A stretch of DNA of 64,000 nt from Chloroflexi bacterium HGW-Chloroflexi-3 (GTDB lineage Bacteria; Chloroflexota; Anaerolineae; Anaerolineales; Anaerolineaceae): contig PHBX01000003.1 of assembly GCA_002842045.1 (NCBI GenBank), forward strand, positions 1 through 64,000, read 5' to 3'. The notes under the pieces were generated by a model. The model ran no database searches. It saw nothing but the letters and a program-made list of their open reading frames with translations, and was not told the origin of the DNA. This document shows positions 35,533 through 43,127 of the stretch, piece by piece. The first letter of the stretch is position 1. Each line of letters starts with the position of its first letter. A program made the position numbers and the translations under genes.

Positions 35533-36111
35533 ATGGATACATCCTTATTGATTAATCACATGCTAATTTCAGTTGTGGGATGGATGTGCGGATTAGCTTT
35601 GGGTGGCAGTCTCGGACATTTAATTGCCAAATTACTTTTTACCCAACCCAGGGAAAAACTGTATAGAAGTTGGGTAACAATTCTTATCCCCTGGCGAACT
35701 GTAATATTTTTATCCGTAATATTCGTTTGGTCCCCTTTGTTGGTCATAAAGCTAGGTCTTGGAAACTTCACCGGAACTGTCATGGTAGGGACAGTACTTG
35801 CAATTTTTGCCCTGGCAATGGTTATGAAAATGATTTTTGATCAAATGTATTCAAAAACCACCTGGGTAATATTCATTTCAAACGCCAGATCACTTTTATT
35901 GATTGCCATATTTGCAACATTGGGGGTGGGTTATGTTGGTGCAGGTGGGTTTGGATTTTATTTGAGTCAACAATTGAATTTATTGAATTATGATAAATTA
36001 GTCGAAGGTATTCTCGTTTTAAGTGGGCTTGCACTCTTCTGTGATTTGATTTTGGGTTTGGTTCAGTATTGGATATCTCGAAGAATAGTGAGTTCTGAAG
36101 GTGATCGGTAG
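35533..36111 (+). CDS. Multi-pass membrane protein, unknown
   Basis: 192 residues with about five hydrophobic helices. Between helices there is a basic cytoplasmic stretch (FTQPREKLYRSW). The pattern, including TVIFLSVIFVWSPLLVIKLG and a terminal pair of helices separated by LNYDKLVEGI, is reminiscent of integral membrane permease subunits of nitrate/taurine-type ABC systems, but no EAA loop is clear. The ribosome site AAGGGAGG is good. It is divergent from the GH31 operon; no link is visible. Confidence 0.55.
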   Translation: MDTSLLINHMLISVVGWMCGLALGGSLGHLIAKLLFTQPREKLYRSWVTILIPWRTVIFLSVIFVWSPLLVIKLGLGNFTGTVMVGTVLAIFALAMVMKMIFDQMYSKTTWVIFISNARSLLLIAIFATLGVGYVGAGGFGFYLSQQLNLLNYDKLVEGILVLSGLALFCDLILGLVQYWISRRIVSSEGDR

Positions 36112-36411
36112 GAATTTAACGGTTGGACCTAAATTAATCATCCATATCTCCCTAAACCTCATTAAAAAAACTCCTCTCCATCTAGATCAGTAAAAACAGT
36201 CAATTCTGGATCGATTTCATAATCATTTTCCATTAACTTGACGGCTCTACGCATTTTGATTTTCTTGCAAAAAGAGATATACAGATGGAATATTTTCCTG
36301 AAATGGTTTGAATTGTTCATCTAAAGCAGTTTTCTATATCTATGTCTTTTGAAAAAAAAGTCACTTAATCATTATCAACCCCACAACCCTCACCACACCC
36401 ATAAGATACCA
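36112..36411. other. AT-rich intergenic stretch
   Basis: Nothing recognisable is seen in these 300 bases. They are A/T-rich like the zinc-ribbon gene that follows on the other strand and may belong to the same acquired segment. Confidence 0.5.
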
Positions 36412-36975
36412 TTAGTTTTCTCCTTTTTGACTTTGCGTATTTTCCTCAAAAACCTGTTCATTATGGTTTCCCAAATCTTTTTCAGACGAGTCGTTTTCAT
36501 CAGGGAACCAAGCGAAATTTTTTTCACCACATTCATTACAAATCATGTAAGCACCTTGGCTATCGGCCTCACTTTCCGGAATGTATCGCGACCCACTAAG
36601 CGGTTCACCACAATGGGTACAAGTACCTACTTGACACAATTCAATGAATTGTTGAACATCTTTTTTAGCCTTGGTTTTTTCACTTATATGTCTACAAAAC
36701 AAATATCCACCAGCAAAAACACCTAATTCAATACCTCCAGCAATCAGAATATTTAGATCAAATCCCTTAGTATTAGGCACTTTCAAAATTTGATTCTTTG
36801 GCTTTTGCCTTGTTAATATTTCGCTTAGAGTTTTATCAATTTTATTAGAAAAAAGTTTTGAAGAATTATCAAAAACTGTTCCAGCTATTCCAGAATCGTA
36901 CTTAAAAGTACCGAGAATGTATCCACCATCAGTATATTGATTTCCAAAAAAAGGATGCCCAACAGGAACGCCCAT
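36412..36975 (-). CDS. Hypothetical protein with C-terminal zinc ribbon
   Basis: 187 residues. The first part is a GHPFFGNQYTDGG motif followed by a segment of unknown fold and a hydrophobic stretch (NILIAGGIELGVFAGGYLF). The C-terminal half has CTHCGEPLSGSRYI and, 20 residues later, YMICNECGEKNFAWF, a likely four-cysteine zinc ribbon, then an acidic polar tail. I know no function. ATG 36975 is preceded by GTGAGG. Base composition is clearly more A/T-rich than surrounding genes, and the region downstream of it is full of fragments, so it may be recently acquired. Confidence 0.6.
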   Translation of the reverse strand: MGVPVGHPFFGNQYTDGGYILGTFKYDSGIAGTVFDNSSKLFSNKIDKTLSEILTRQKPKNQILKVPNTKGFDLNILIAGGIELGVFAGGYLFCRHISEKTKAKKDVQQFIELCQVGTCTHCGEPLSGSRYIPESEADSQGAYMICNECGEKNFAWFPDENDSSEKDLGNHNEQVFEENTQSQKGEN

Positions 36976-36978
36976 CAA

Positions 36979-37298
36979 ACCTCACTTTCATAAATAATTA
37001 TTGTCTGTAAATAGGGTCAAAAACCCCTGCCTTAGTGTGGAAGGATGACTTTAGTCGAATTTCATTCGACCTTCAAACCTATCGCCTTTAGGCGATAGTA
37101 GTTTAGTGCTGTGGATAATTTGCACTATTATCCAACACGAAAGGTTCTGGTGGCTTTGTGTTTTATGATGGTTTGATCAATGGTTCATCAGAATATGATG
37201 GAAAATGGTATATCGCTAGCATAGAGGGTGATTTAGCGCTTCGCGAGATTTTGGCATCAAACAATTTCACTCAAAAGACACCGGCAAGATCAAATAGT
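36979..37298. other. Scar region: two hairpins and a gene fragment
   Basis: 320 bases upstream of the zinc-ribbon gene. GTCGAAT/ATTCGAC (37054-37070) and CTATCGCC/GGCGATAG (37079-37098) are two adjacent perfect hairpins. After them comes the coding fragment listed at 37129-37319. The whole looks like insertion debris. Confidence 0.55.
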
Positions 37299-37319
37299 TT
37301 AAATATGTTTTTGCGATGA
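37129..37319 (+). pseudogene. C-terminal fragment of an unknown protein
   Basis: An open stretch without a start codon reads FALLSNTKGSGGFVFYDGL then SSEYDGKWYIASIEGDLALR and ends at TGA 37317-37319. Codon use and the amphipathic pattern look protein-like. The end overlaps the end of the convergent nitroreductase gene by 21 bases. No family recognised; the N-terminal part is missing. Confidence 0.4.
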
Positions 37320-37964
37320 CAATTTCTTCAAAGATTTGTTAGTGTTTGCAAGGTAACAAGGTTTAAGGTTATTTAATTTTGCAATTCCTTCTAAGATTTC
37401 CAAAATAAGCTCATCCAGGGACCGTTTTGGTACATGGTGGACCTGCTGCGCATCCCGCCAATATTTATAATCCCCACTTGCAGGTAGGTCTTCCACCACA
37501 ACCTGCTCAACAGGTTTGCCAATCGCCAGGACCAGTTTGATTACATACCTTGTGTCAATCCCGAACTCGCTTCGCAATCCTTCACGATTGACTGAGTGAA
37601 TGATACAACCACCTAAGCCCAACTCGGTTGCTCCTAATAGGATGCTTTGCGATGCAATACCATGGTCGCAATCAATTGTGGGACTGATCTCTTTATCACC
37701 CAGAATGATGATATACGCAGATGGTCTTTCACCTTCTGCAGGACCTTCCCAATCATTCAGATAGGCAGCCCATCCCAGATACTTAATAATCCTGGCGTTC
37801 TTTTGCGGTTCATAGGAGAGGATATATTTTAAAGGTTGTTTGTTTCCACCCGAAGCGGGCAGATGTGCCAAATCGATTAAATTTATCAATGTTTCTAGTT
37901 GTATCGTTACATTTTCATCAAATCGTCGATAACTTCGATTTTTCATCACTAATGCTCGTTTCAT
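37299..37964 (-). CDS. Nitroreductase-family flavoprotein
   Basis: 221-residue FMN protein of the nitroreductase family. The FMN-binding Arg cluster appears as KNRSYRRFDEN at the start; HLPASGGNKQPLKYIL is the second FMN region; the dimer-forming and FMN segment LGATELGLGGCIIHSVNR and VIKLVLAIGKP complete the fold. Members reduce nitroaromatics, quinones, or, in anaerobes, act in flavin-linked dehalogenation or folate-type chemistry; substrate unknown. Ribosome site AGGAGGTG is ideal. Confidence 0.88.
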   Translation of the reverse strand: MKRALVMKNRSYRRFDENVTIQLETLINLIDLAHLPASGGNKQPLKYILSYEPQKNARIIKYLGWAAYLNDWEGPAEGERPSAYIIILGDKEISPTIDCDHGIASQSILLGATELGLGGCIIHSVNREGLRSEFGIDTRYVIKLVLAIGKPVEQVVVEDLPASGDYKYWRDAQQVHHVPKRSLDELILEILEGIAKLNNLKPCYLANTNKSLKKLSSQKHI

Positions 37965-38014
37965 TTATTCACCTCCTGATTGGTAACGAAATTAAATCAA
38001 CATTTCACAAGGAA

Positions 38015-38299
38015 TCAATTTCCTTTCTTGCCGGGTAAACATCCCATGATGGGGCGATAACCGATCACTTGAATGCCCTCATTCTTAAGAAAAAATCTCA
38101 TACCTTCATTCATGAAGACTTCAAAATCCGCTACTCTTGCCTGCCAATCGGGGAAGATGGCACGCGCTTCCGGGGTATCAAGGCTGGGGTGGATGTAAAA
38201 ATGGCTCAGACCCTCTGGCAGGCTTACCAGCGCATGTTTGGCTTGTTCCATGTGCTTGGTATGGTCGTGCAGTTTGAGCCAGGTAAAATGATCCAGCAC
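38015..38299 (-). pseudogene. C-terminal remnant of a ChbG/YdjC-type deacetylase
   Basis: About 94 codons resemble the end of a ChbG/HpnK-family carbohydrate deacetylase: HLPEGLSHFYIHPS-like text reads LPEGLSHFYIHPSLDTPEAR, then FPDWQARVADFEVF. The N-terminal half with the metal-binding DDxG and HxH residues is missing; upstream the frame runs into the Ala/Pro/Glu linker of a different, oppositely oriented gene. The joint near 38295-38300 is therefore a recombination breakpoint. Not functional. Confidence 0.6.
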
Positions 38300-38772
38300 C
38301 AGCTGAGCCTGCTGAACCAGCTGAGCCTGCTGAACCAGCGGAACCTGCTGCGCCAGCCGAAGCGAAGGAATTCATCACCTGGTTCCAATATGATCAGAAC
38401 AATTCATGGTAGAAGCTGAACGATTAAAAGCAGAAGGTCTTTTTGCCATGATTTTCTTTGGATCCACAGCTTATGGTGGTGACGGTGCCAGCCGTGCTGT
38501 ATGGACAATCAATACATCTTTCGGTGGTACCTATTATGATGATGAAGGCAATATGCTGCAGAGTCACCCGGCATTCGACACCCCATTTTATCAGCAGGCA
38601 GCTATTGCAATTAATGGTAGTTCTTGTAAACCCTGGCAGGGAACACTTGAAAGACCAAATGAAGCTGCTGAATTGATTATGAATATTCTACCGTTTGATT
38701 AAGGAAGACCCATCTTTAGATATCTACACAGAGCTAACCAAAACTCAGGATGAGTACAATTCAAATAACTAA
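38298..38772 (+). pseudogene. Decayed paralogue of the sugar-binding lipoprotein
   Basis: Collinear remnants of the intact binding protein at 39453: the Ala/Pro/Glu linker and ITWFQYDQN (38300-38405), a middle piece VEAERLKAEGLFAMIFFGS to DDEGNML (38406-38558), then directly the end piece HPAFDTPFYQQAAIAIN and LERPNEAAELIMNIL, and after a frameshift near 38690 the tail YRLIKEDPSLDIYTELTKTQ to a TAA at 38770. At least two large internal deletions and one frameshift are present, and the signal peptide is gone. It is clearly a dead duplicate. Confidence 0.85.
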
Positions 38773-38804
38773 TTAAGTAATACTTGAAAAAACTATCAAT
38801 ATAA

Positions 38805-38835
38805 AAAGCTGTGCGTATTAATTTACCACAGCTTT
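38805..38835 (+). terminator. Terminator after the decayed binding-protein gene
   Basis: AAAGCTGTG (38805-38813) pairs with CACAGCTTT (38827-38835), followed by TTATTATTG. It lies 32 bases after the old stop codon, where the ancestral gene's terminator would be expected. Confidence 0.6.
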
Positions 38836-38985
38836 ATTATTGAATAATTTAGAAATAAATGTGTTTTCCTCTAATACAGACACACAATTTGGAAAATTAA
38901 ACTCATCCTGATGAACTGGTGCAAGGAAAATAAGGATTGAAAACCTTAAAATATTCAGCTATACTTGAAATCAGTTCAATTCTAC

Positions 38986-39014
38986 TTGACAAGCGTTTTT
39001 CGACATGCTATTAT
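38986..39014 (+). promoter_or_regulatory. Sigma70 promoter of the transporter operon
   Basis: TTGACA (38986-38991), a 17-base spacer and TATTAT (39009-39014) form a near-consensus promoter about 440 bases ahead of the lipoprotein ATG. No second equally good match was seen nearer the gene. Confidence 0.65.
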
Positions 39015-39381
39015 ATTCTTATTCCCAGAAATGAAATCATCGAATACTCCGTTATAAAAGACTACTTTTATAAGATCATTATCAAAAATTGTTTAGTAAT
39101 ACTGAATCATTCTTCTATCTTTGGGAGTTTTGAGTAATGCTGATACAAGCTTCACTTCCACGACAAAATTTGAAAAAAAAGACTAAAAATAAACCCAATC
39201 TTTTGTTTACAACAAATCAAATAAATCAATCTGATCATCACAATATTTGTAAATTCATATCAGAGAGATTTATTTCCATACCCAGAAAATAAGGGGAGAG
39301 AAAATACTTCATCATAAACTTTTGATGTTTTTTTACGAATTACTGAATGGATGTACTATGTGTGGTGACGAAAGGAGGTGG

Positions 39382-39441
39382 TTGATTAGAAAATATCTGT
39401 GTATTACTAATTTGTCAAAAAACCTGATTCAAAAAAATTAA
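39382..39441 (+). CDS. Possible 19-codon upstream leader peptide
   Basis: A consensus ribosome site AAAGGAGGTG (39371-39380) precedes a TTG at 39382 by a short distance. The frame reads LIRKYLCITNLSKNLIQKN and its TAA (39439-39441) overlaps the AAGGAG of the lipoprotein gene. This arrangement would allow translational coupling. The start spacing is suboptimal, so the call is weak. Confidence 0.25.
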   Translation: MIRKYLCITNLSKNLIQKN

Positions 39442-39452
39442 GGAGAATAAGA

Positions 39453-40934
39453 ATGAAAAGCAAGAAATATTTATTTTTGACCGCTCTGATGTTGGTCGTT
39501 TTTGCAATCGGTCTGGTGGGTTGTAAACCCGCTGCTACCCCAGCAGCACCTGCTGAACCGGCTGCACCCGCTGCACCCGCTGCACCTGCTGAACCAGCTG
39601 CACCTGCTGAACCGGCAGCTCCGGCTGAACCGGCTGCACCGGCTGCACCCGCCGAACCTGCTGCCCCAGCCGAAGAAAAGGCATTAGTGACCTGGTTTCA
39701 ATATGACCAGGACAACGAAGACCCGGCCAGTGACGAACGCGTTGGTAATCAATGGCTGCGCGATACAATTCCGTTATTCGACGCTGCTTTTGAAGGCAAA
39801 TGGAATTGGAATAATATTCCCAAAGCCTGGGACAAAATGACCGCGGAATTAGTTGCTGCCGTAATCGCTGGCGGCGATGTACCGGATATAGTTGAATTAG
39901 GTGGTGCACAGGTCACGACCTATGTAAATAACGGCGCATTAATGGACCTGACCGATTGGATAATGGCTCAGGAATGGTATGAAGATATGGAAGATAGTGC
40001 TTTGGATACCTGTAGAGCCCCTGATGGTCGACTATATTGTGTGCCAACCGCAGAGCGACCCTATCTCACCTATGTGTGGGCTGACCGATATCCAGATGGA
40101 TTCCCAACAACCCCAGAACAATTCCTGGTTGAGGCCGAACGCTTGAAAGGCGAAGGTTTGTACGCCTGGTCATACTTTGGTTCAACTCAATATGGTGGTA
40201 GTGGATCAAAACGAGGTCTTTATTCTGTAATCGCTTCCTTTGGTGGTGGTTATCAGGATGATGAAGGGAACATGGTACTCAACACCCCGGAAAATGTGGC
40301 TGCGATCAGTTTTATTCGAGAAACAGTTGTCAAAGGTTACAGCCCAGACACAGTATTCGCTGGCGGCTGGATTGAAGAGGATTCCTTCAAGGATGCCTCT
40401 GCTGGTGCATTCCCAACCGGTTTATTTGGATATCGTTATATCAATCCGTTAACTGCTCCTGATGGTACACAATACAGCACCGGTACAGAAAAGGATATGT
40501 TGGATGCAATTGCAGCTGGTGATGTGATCATGCGCCCGATGTTTGCTCCGGAAGGAAATACCCCCGGTTGTAACATTGATGTTCAGGGTGTTGGTATTCC
40601 CGTTGGTGCCAAGAATGTGGAAGCTGCTTATGACTTCATTAACTGGTTGATGACTGATCAGGAGCTTTACGTTAACTATGTATTAGGACCAGGTGCTGGT
40701 TTCCCCGCATTAATATCTGTACAAGCTCACCCCGATATGCAGACACCTTTCTACCAGCAAGCTGCTATTGCAATTAACAATAGCAAATGCACAATGGCTG
40801 TCAGTAATTTAGAACGTCCTGATGAAGCCAGTGAAATGATCATGAATGTCATTTACAAGTTGATCAAAGATGATCAAACGGCTGATATTGCGACTGAACT
40901 GCAAAAAGTTCAGGATGAATACAACAATAACTAA
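39453..40934 (+). CDS. ABC transporter sugar-binding lipoprotein (CUT1 type)
   Basis: 493 residues. A lipoprotein signal ends in LVGC (Cys24), followed by a 50-residue Ala/Pro/Glu linker made of AEPAAPA repeats, then a large extracytoplasmic solute-binding domain of the family-1 (MalE-like) class, for example VIAGGDVPDIVEL and the C-terminal AAYDFINWLMTDQELYVNY. It would present an oligosaccharide or other polyol to the two permeases that follow. The ribosome site AAGGAG is strong. A decayed duplicate lies just upstream. The transporter ATPase is not encoded here, as is common for CUT1 systems that share one. Confidence 0.9.
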   Translation: MKSKKYLFLTALMLVVFAIGLVGCKPAATPAAPAEPAAPAAPAAPAEPAAPAEPAAPAEPAAPAAPAEPAAPAEEKALVTWFQYDQDNEDPASDERVGNQWLRDTIPLFDAAFEGKWNWNNIPKAWDKMTAELVAAVIAGGDVPDIVELGGAQVTTYVNNGALMDLTDWIMAQEWYEDMEDSALDTCRAPDGRLYCVPTAERPYLTYVWADRYPDGFPTTPEQFLVEAERLKGEGLYAWSYFGSTQYGGSGSKRGLYSVIASFGGGYQDDEGNMVLNTPENVAAISFIRETVVKGYSPDTVFAGGWIEEDSFKDASAGAFPTGLFGYRYINPLTAPDGTQYSTGTEKDMLDAIAAGDVIMRPMFAPEGNTPGCNIDVQGVGIPVGAKNVEAAYDFINWLMTDQELYVNYVLGPGAGFPALISVQAHPDMQTPFYQQAAIAINNSKCTMAVSNLERPDEASEMIMNVIYKLIKDDQTADIATELQKVQDEYNNN

Positions 40935-40971
40935 TCAGATCTTCTGATTCACTTCTCGCAATGAAATGAAT

Positions 40972-41006
40972 GAAGGTGAGAAGGCTTGTAAAACCTTCTC
41001 ACCTTC
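40972..41006 (+). other. 13-bp stem after the binding-protein gene
   Basis: GAAGGTGAGAAGG (40972-40984) pairs perfectly with CCTTCTCACCTTC (40994-41006) around a 9-base loop, 38 bases after the lipoprotein stop and about 200 before the first permease. No T tract follows. Such structures often protect the binding-protein message and reduce read-through into permease genes. Confidence 0.7.
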
Positions 41007-41212
41007 GATCCTTAATATCCGAAAATTTTGAATAGAGATAACAACTTGCTTTTCGGAATCTTTTTCGAGTTTGTTATCGTGCTGGCCAATGATGGAGTCA
41101 GATGGTCTTGTTCGCCGGGTTATCCCCAAATCTTCAACATCAGTTGAAGTTGGTATGAATTCAGAAAATTTGGTTTATTATTCAGAAATCTCACCCAAAG
41201 AAAGGTGATATT

Positions 41213-42139
41213 ATGCAAAAGAATCCCGCTCAATTTCTAAAACGGTTTGAAATTCGAAAATCATTACCGTTTTGGTTAATCCTACCGACAGTTATTGTTA
41301 TTCTCATTATTCAGGTATATCCCGCATTCTATACGATGTGGTTGAGTTTACAAGAGCGTAAGGGTGCCTCCTGGGAATATGTTGGTTTTGAAAATTTTGA
41401 ACGTCTGACGAAAGCCAATTTATTTCCAGAAAGTATTGGGCACACAGTAATATTCCTGGTCGGATATGTTGCGTTGACCCTGACGCTTGGATTTATTATT
41501 GCGCAATTGTTAAAACGAAACGTACCTTTAACTGGTTTGTATGTAACCATATTATTTATTCCATGGATCATTGCCGATATTATTGCAGGTCTGGTATTTC
41601 GATTATTGGTGACACCGGATTATGGTTTATTTTCTGGAATATTTGCTGAAAGGGGAATCTCAGTTCTTACTGATTCAAGATCACCATCCATAATTGGAAA
41701 TTTCCCATTTCCACCGTCTCCAGCAATGATTTTCTTAATCCTGGCAGCTACCTGGCGAGCATTACCATTTATCACATTATTAATATTAGCATCTTTACAA
41801 ACTATTCCTCACGAAGTGATTGAAAGTGCTCGTATTGATGGTGCTAATGGATGGCAATTAACCAGCCATATCACAATTCCATTGATCCTTCCTACTATGG
41901 TCGTAGCCTTATTCAACCTGATACTAGGGGGGATGAATGGTGTTGGAATGGTATTCAGCCTTACTGGGGGTGGACCAGGCACCGCTACTTATGTGTTGAG
42001 CTATTTCTTATACGTGCTTGGATGGGGACAATTAAGATTTGGCAGGGCGGCTGCTTTGGCCATGATGATAGCAATTGTCAACTGGTTTTTGATTTTCCTC
42101 GTTCTACGAGCTACTCAGCTGCATAAGAAAGGGAGATAA
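41213..42139 (+). CDS. ABC sugar transporter permease, MalF/UgpA type
   Basis: 308 residues with six membrane helices. The cytoplasmic coupling (EAA) loop reads EVIESARIDGANGWQLTSHITIPLI, with the conserved E-A/S-A-x(3)-D-G-A pattern. FIPWIIADIIAGLVFRLL and the start PFWLILPTVIVILIIQVYPAFYTMW are typical of the first CUT1 permease. AAAGAAAGGTG precedes the ATG. The second permease begins one base after its stop. Confidence 0.93.
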   Translation: MQKNPAQFLKRFEIRKSLPFWLILPTVIVILIIQVYPAFYTMWLSLQERKGASWEYVGFENFERLTKANLFPESIGHTVIFLVGYVALTLTLGFIIAQLLKRNVPLTGLYVTILFIPWIIADIIAGLVFRLLVTPDYGLFSGIFAERGISVLTDSRSPSIIGNFPFPPSPAMIFLILAATWRALPFITLLILASLQTIPHEVIESARIDGANGWQLTSHITIPLILPTMVVALFNLILGGMNGVGMVFSLTGGGPGTATYVLSYFLYVLGWGQLRFGRAAALAMMIAIVNWFLIFLVLRATQLHKKGR

Positions 42140-42140
42140 C

Positions 42141-43085
42141 ATGAGTGGACCCAGATCATATTACTTATCCCGCCGCGCATGGGAAACCAGATTTGTGAAC
42201 CTGGCTTTGATTTTTGTTTGTTTATTTGCTGTATTTCCAATTGTTACTACCATCACCATTTCCTTCAAAGAACAGGCTGATATAACCAGAAAGCCGCCTA
42301 TCTTCTTTCCATGTGATACCCCAGATAAAACTTTCGAATGGAGCGCTTGCCGATGGGCTGTGGAAGGTTACCAACGTGTTTTCGCACCAAAACCTGATGA
42401 AAATGCATTATTAGGGTGGGCACTAACCGGTAACCTCGTTAAAACTTACATTCCCAACACGATGATGTACGCGTCTTCATCAGCATTAGGGGTTACGCTA
42501 CTTGCCAGTCTATCCGGTTTTGCATTTTCTCGTTATCGATTTCGAGGTCATAATGCTTTAATGACTGCTATTTACGCTGTTACCGGTATTCCATTGATTA
42601 CAAATATGCTCGCTTTATATCAAATGAGCATCATTTTACGAAAAAATCTACCATTTTTTGATGATAGATTATTCCTGATTTTTGTTTACTTTGGATTTTA
42701 TCTTCCAATCAGTGTCTGGATCACGAAAGGATTTTTTGATGCGATCCCACGAGAACTTGAAGAATCTGCTCTCATTGAAGGCTGCAGCCCATTGGGTGCA
42801 ATGTTCCGTATCACGATGCCGTTAGCAATGCCAGGATTGATATCAATATTTCTTTTAACATTTGTAAATGTGTGGAATGAGTTCATTGTTGCCTATCTGC
42901 TGGTAACCAAGAATGATTTCAAACCTGCCATGTTTGGCCTGTATGATTTTCTCAGTCAGAACATTATAAACCTGCAGGTATTGGCAGCTGCCTGTTTGAT
43001 CATCGCCGCACCGATTATTATCCTATTCCTTTTCACCCGAAAAACATTCTTCAGAGCTATGGTGGAAGGTGCAGTAAAGGGATAA
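42141..43085 (+). CDS. ABC sugar transporter permease, MalG/UgpE type
   Basis: 314 residues with six helices. The EAA loop is ELEESALIEGCSPLGAMFRI followed by TMPLAMPGLISI. The first periplasmic loop (residues 50-90) is longer than in MalG and has two Cys (CDTPDKTFEWSAC), which could form a disulfide. It pairs with the upstream permease in the membrane. Confidence 0.93.
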   Translation: MSGPRSYYLSRRAWETRFVNLALIFVCLFAVFPIVTTITISFKEQADITRKPPIFFPCDTPDKTFEWSACRWAVEGYQRVFAPKPDENALLGWALTGNLVKTYIPNTMMYASSSALGVTLLASLSGFAFSRYRFRGHNALMTAIYAVTGIPLITNMLALYQMSIILRKNLPFFDDRLFLIFVYFGFYLPISVWITKGFFDAIPRELEESALIEGCSPLGAMFRITMPLAMPGLISIFLLTFVNVWNEFIVAYLLVTKNDFKPAMFGLYDFLSQNIINLQVLAAACLIIAAPIIILFLFTRKTFFRAMVEGAVKG

Positions 43086-43127
43086 AAATCAATAGATCTT
43101 ACTCTTGATTGCGTTAGGAGTTGTTTT

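Larger units (their letters stand above)
38773..39452. other. 680-bp regulatory region before the transporter operon
   Basis: Non-coding and A/T-rich. It holds the terminator of the decayed copy (38805-38835), the promoter at 38986-39014, and a transcribed leader of about 430 bases with a short potential upstream frame at 39382-39441. A 66-codon frame at 38937 has no ribosome site or family match and is not called. Confidence 0.6.

Noticed and set aside
38937..39137. 66-codon frame in the transporter leader
   Set aside because: It overlaps the promoter at 38986-39014, lacks a ribosome site and has no family match.
39535..39690. Repetitive GCTGAACCGGCT units as a CRISPR or minisatellite locus
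   Set aside because: The repeats are in frame and encode the Ala/Pro/Glu linker of the lipoprotein, with no spacers.
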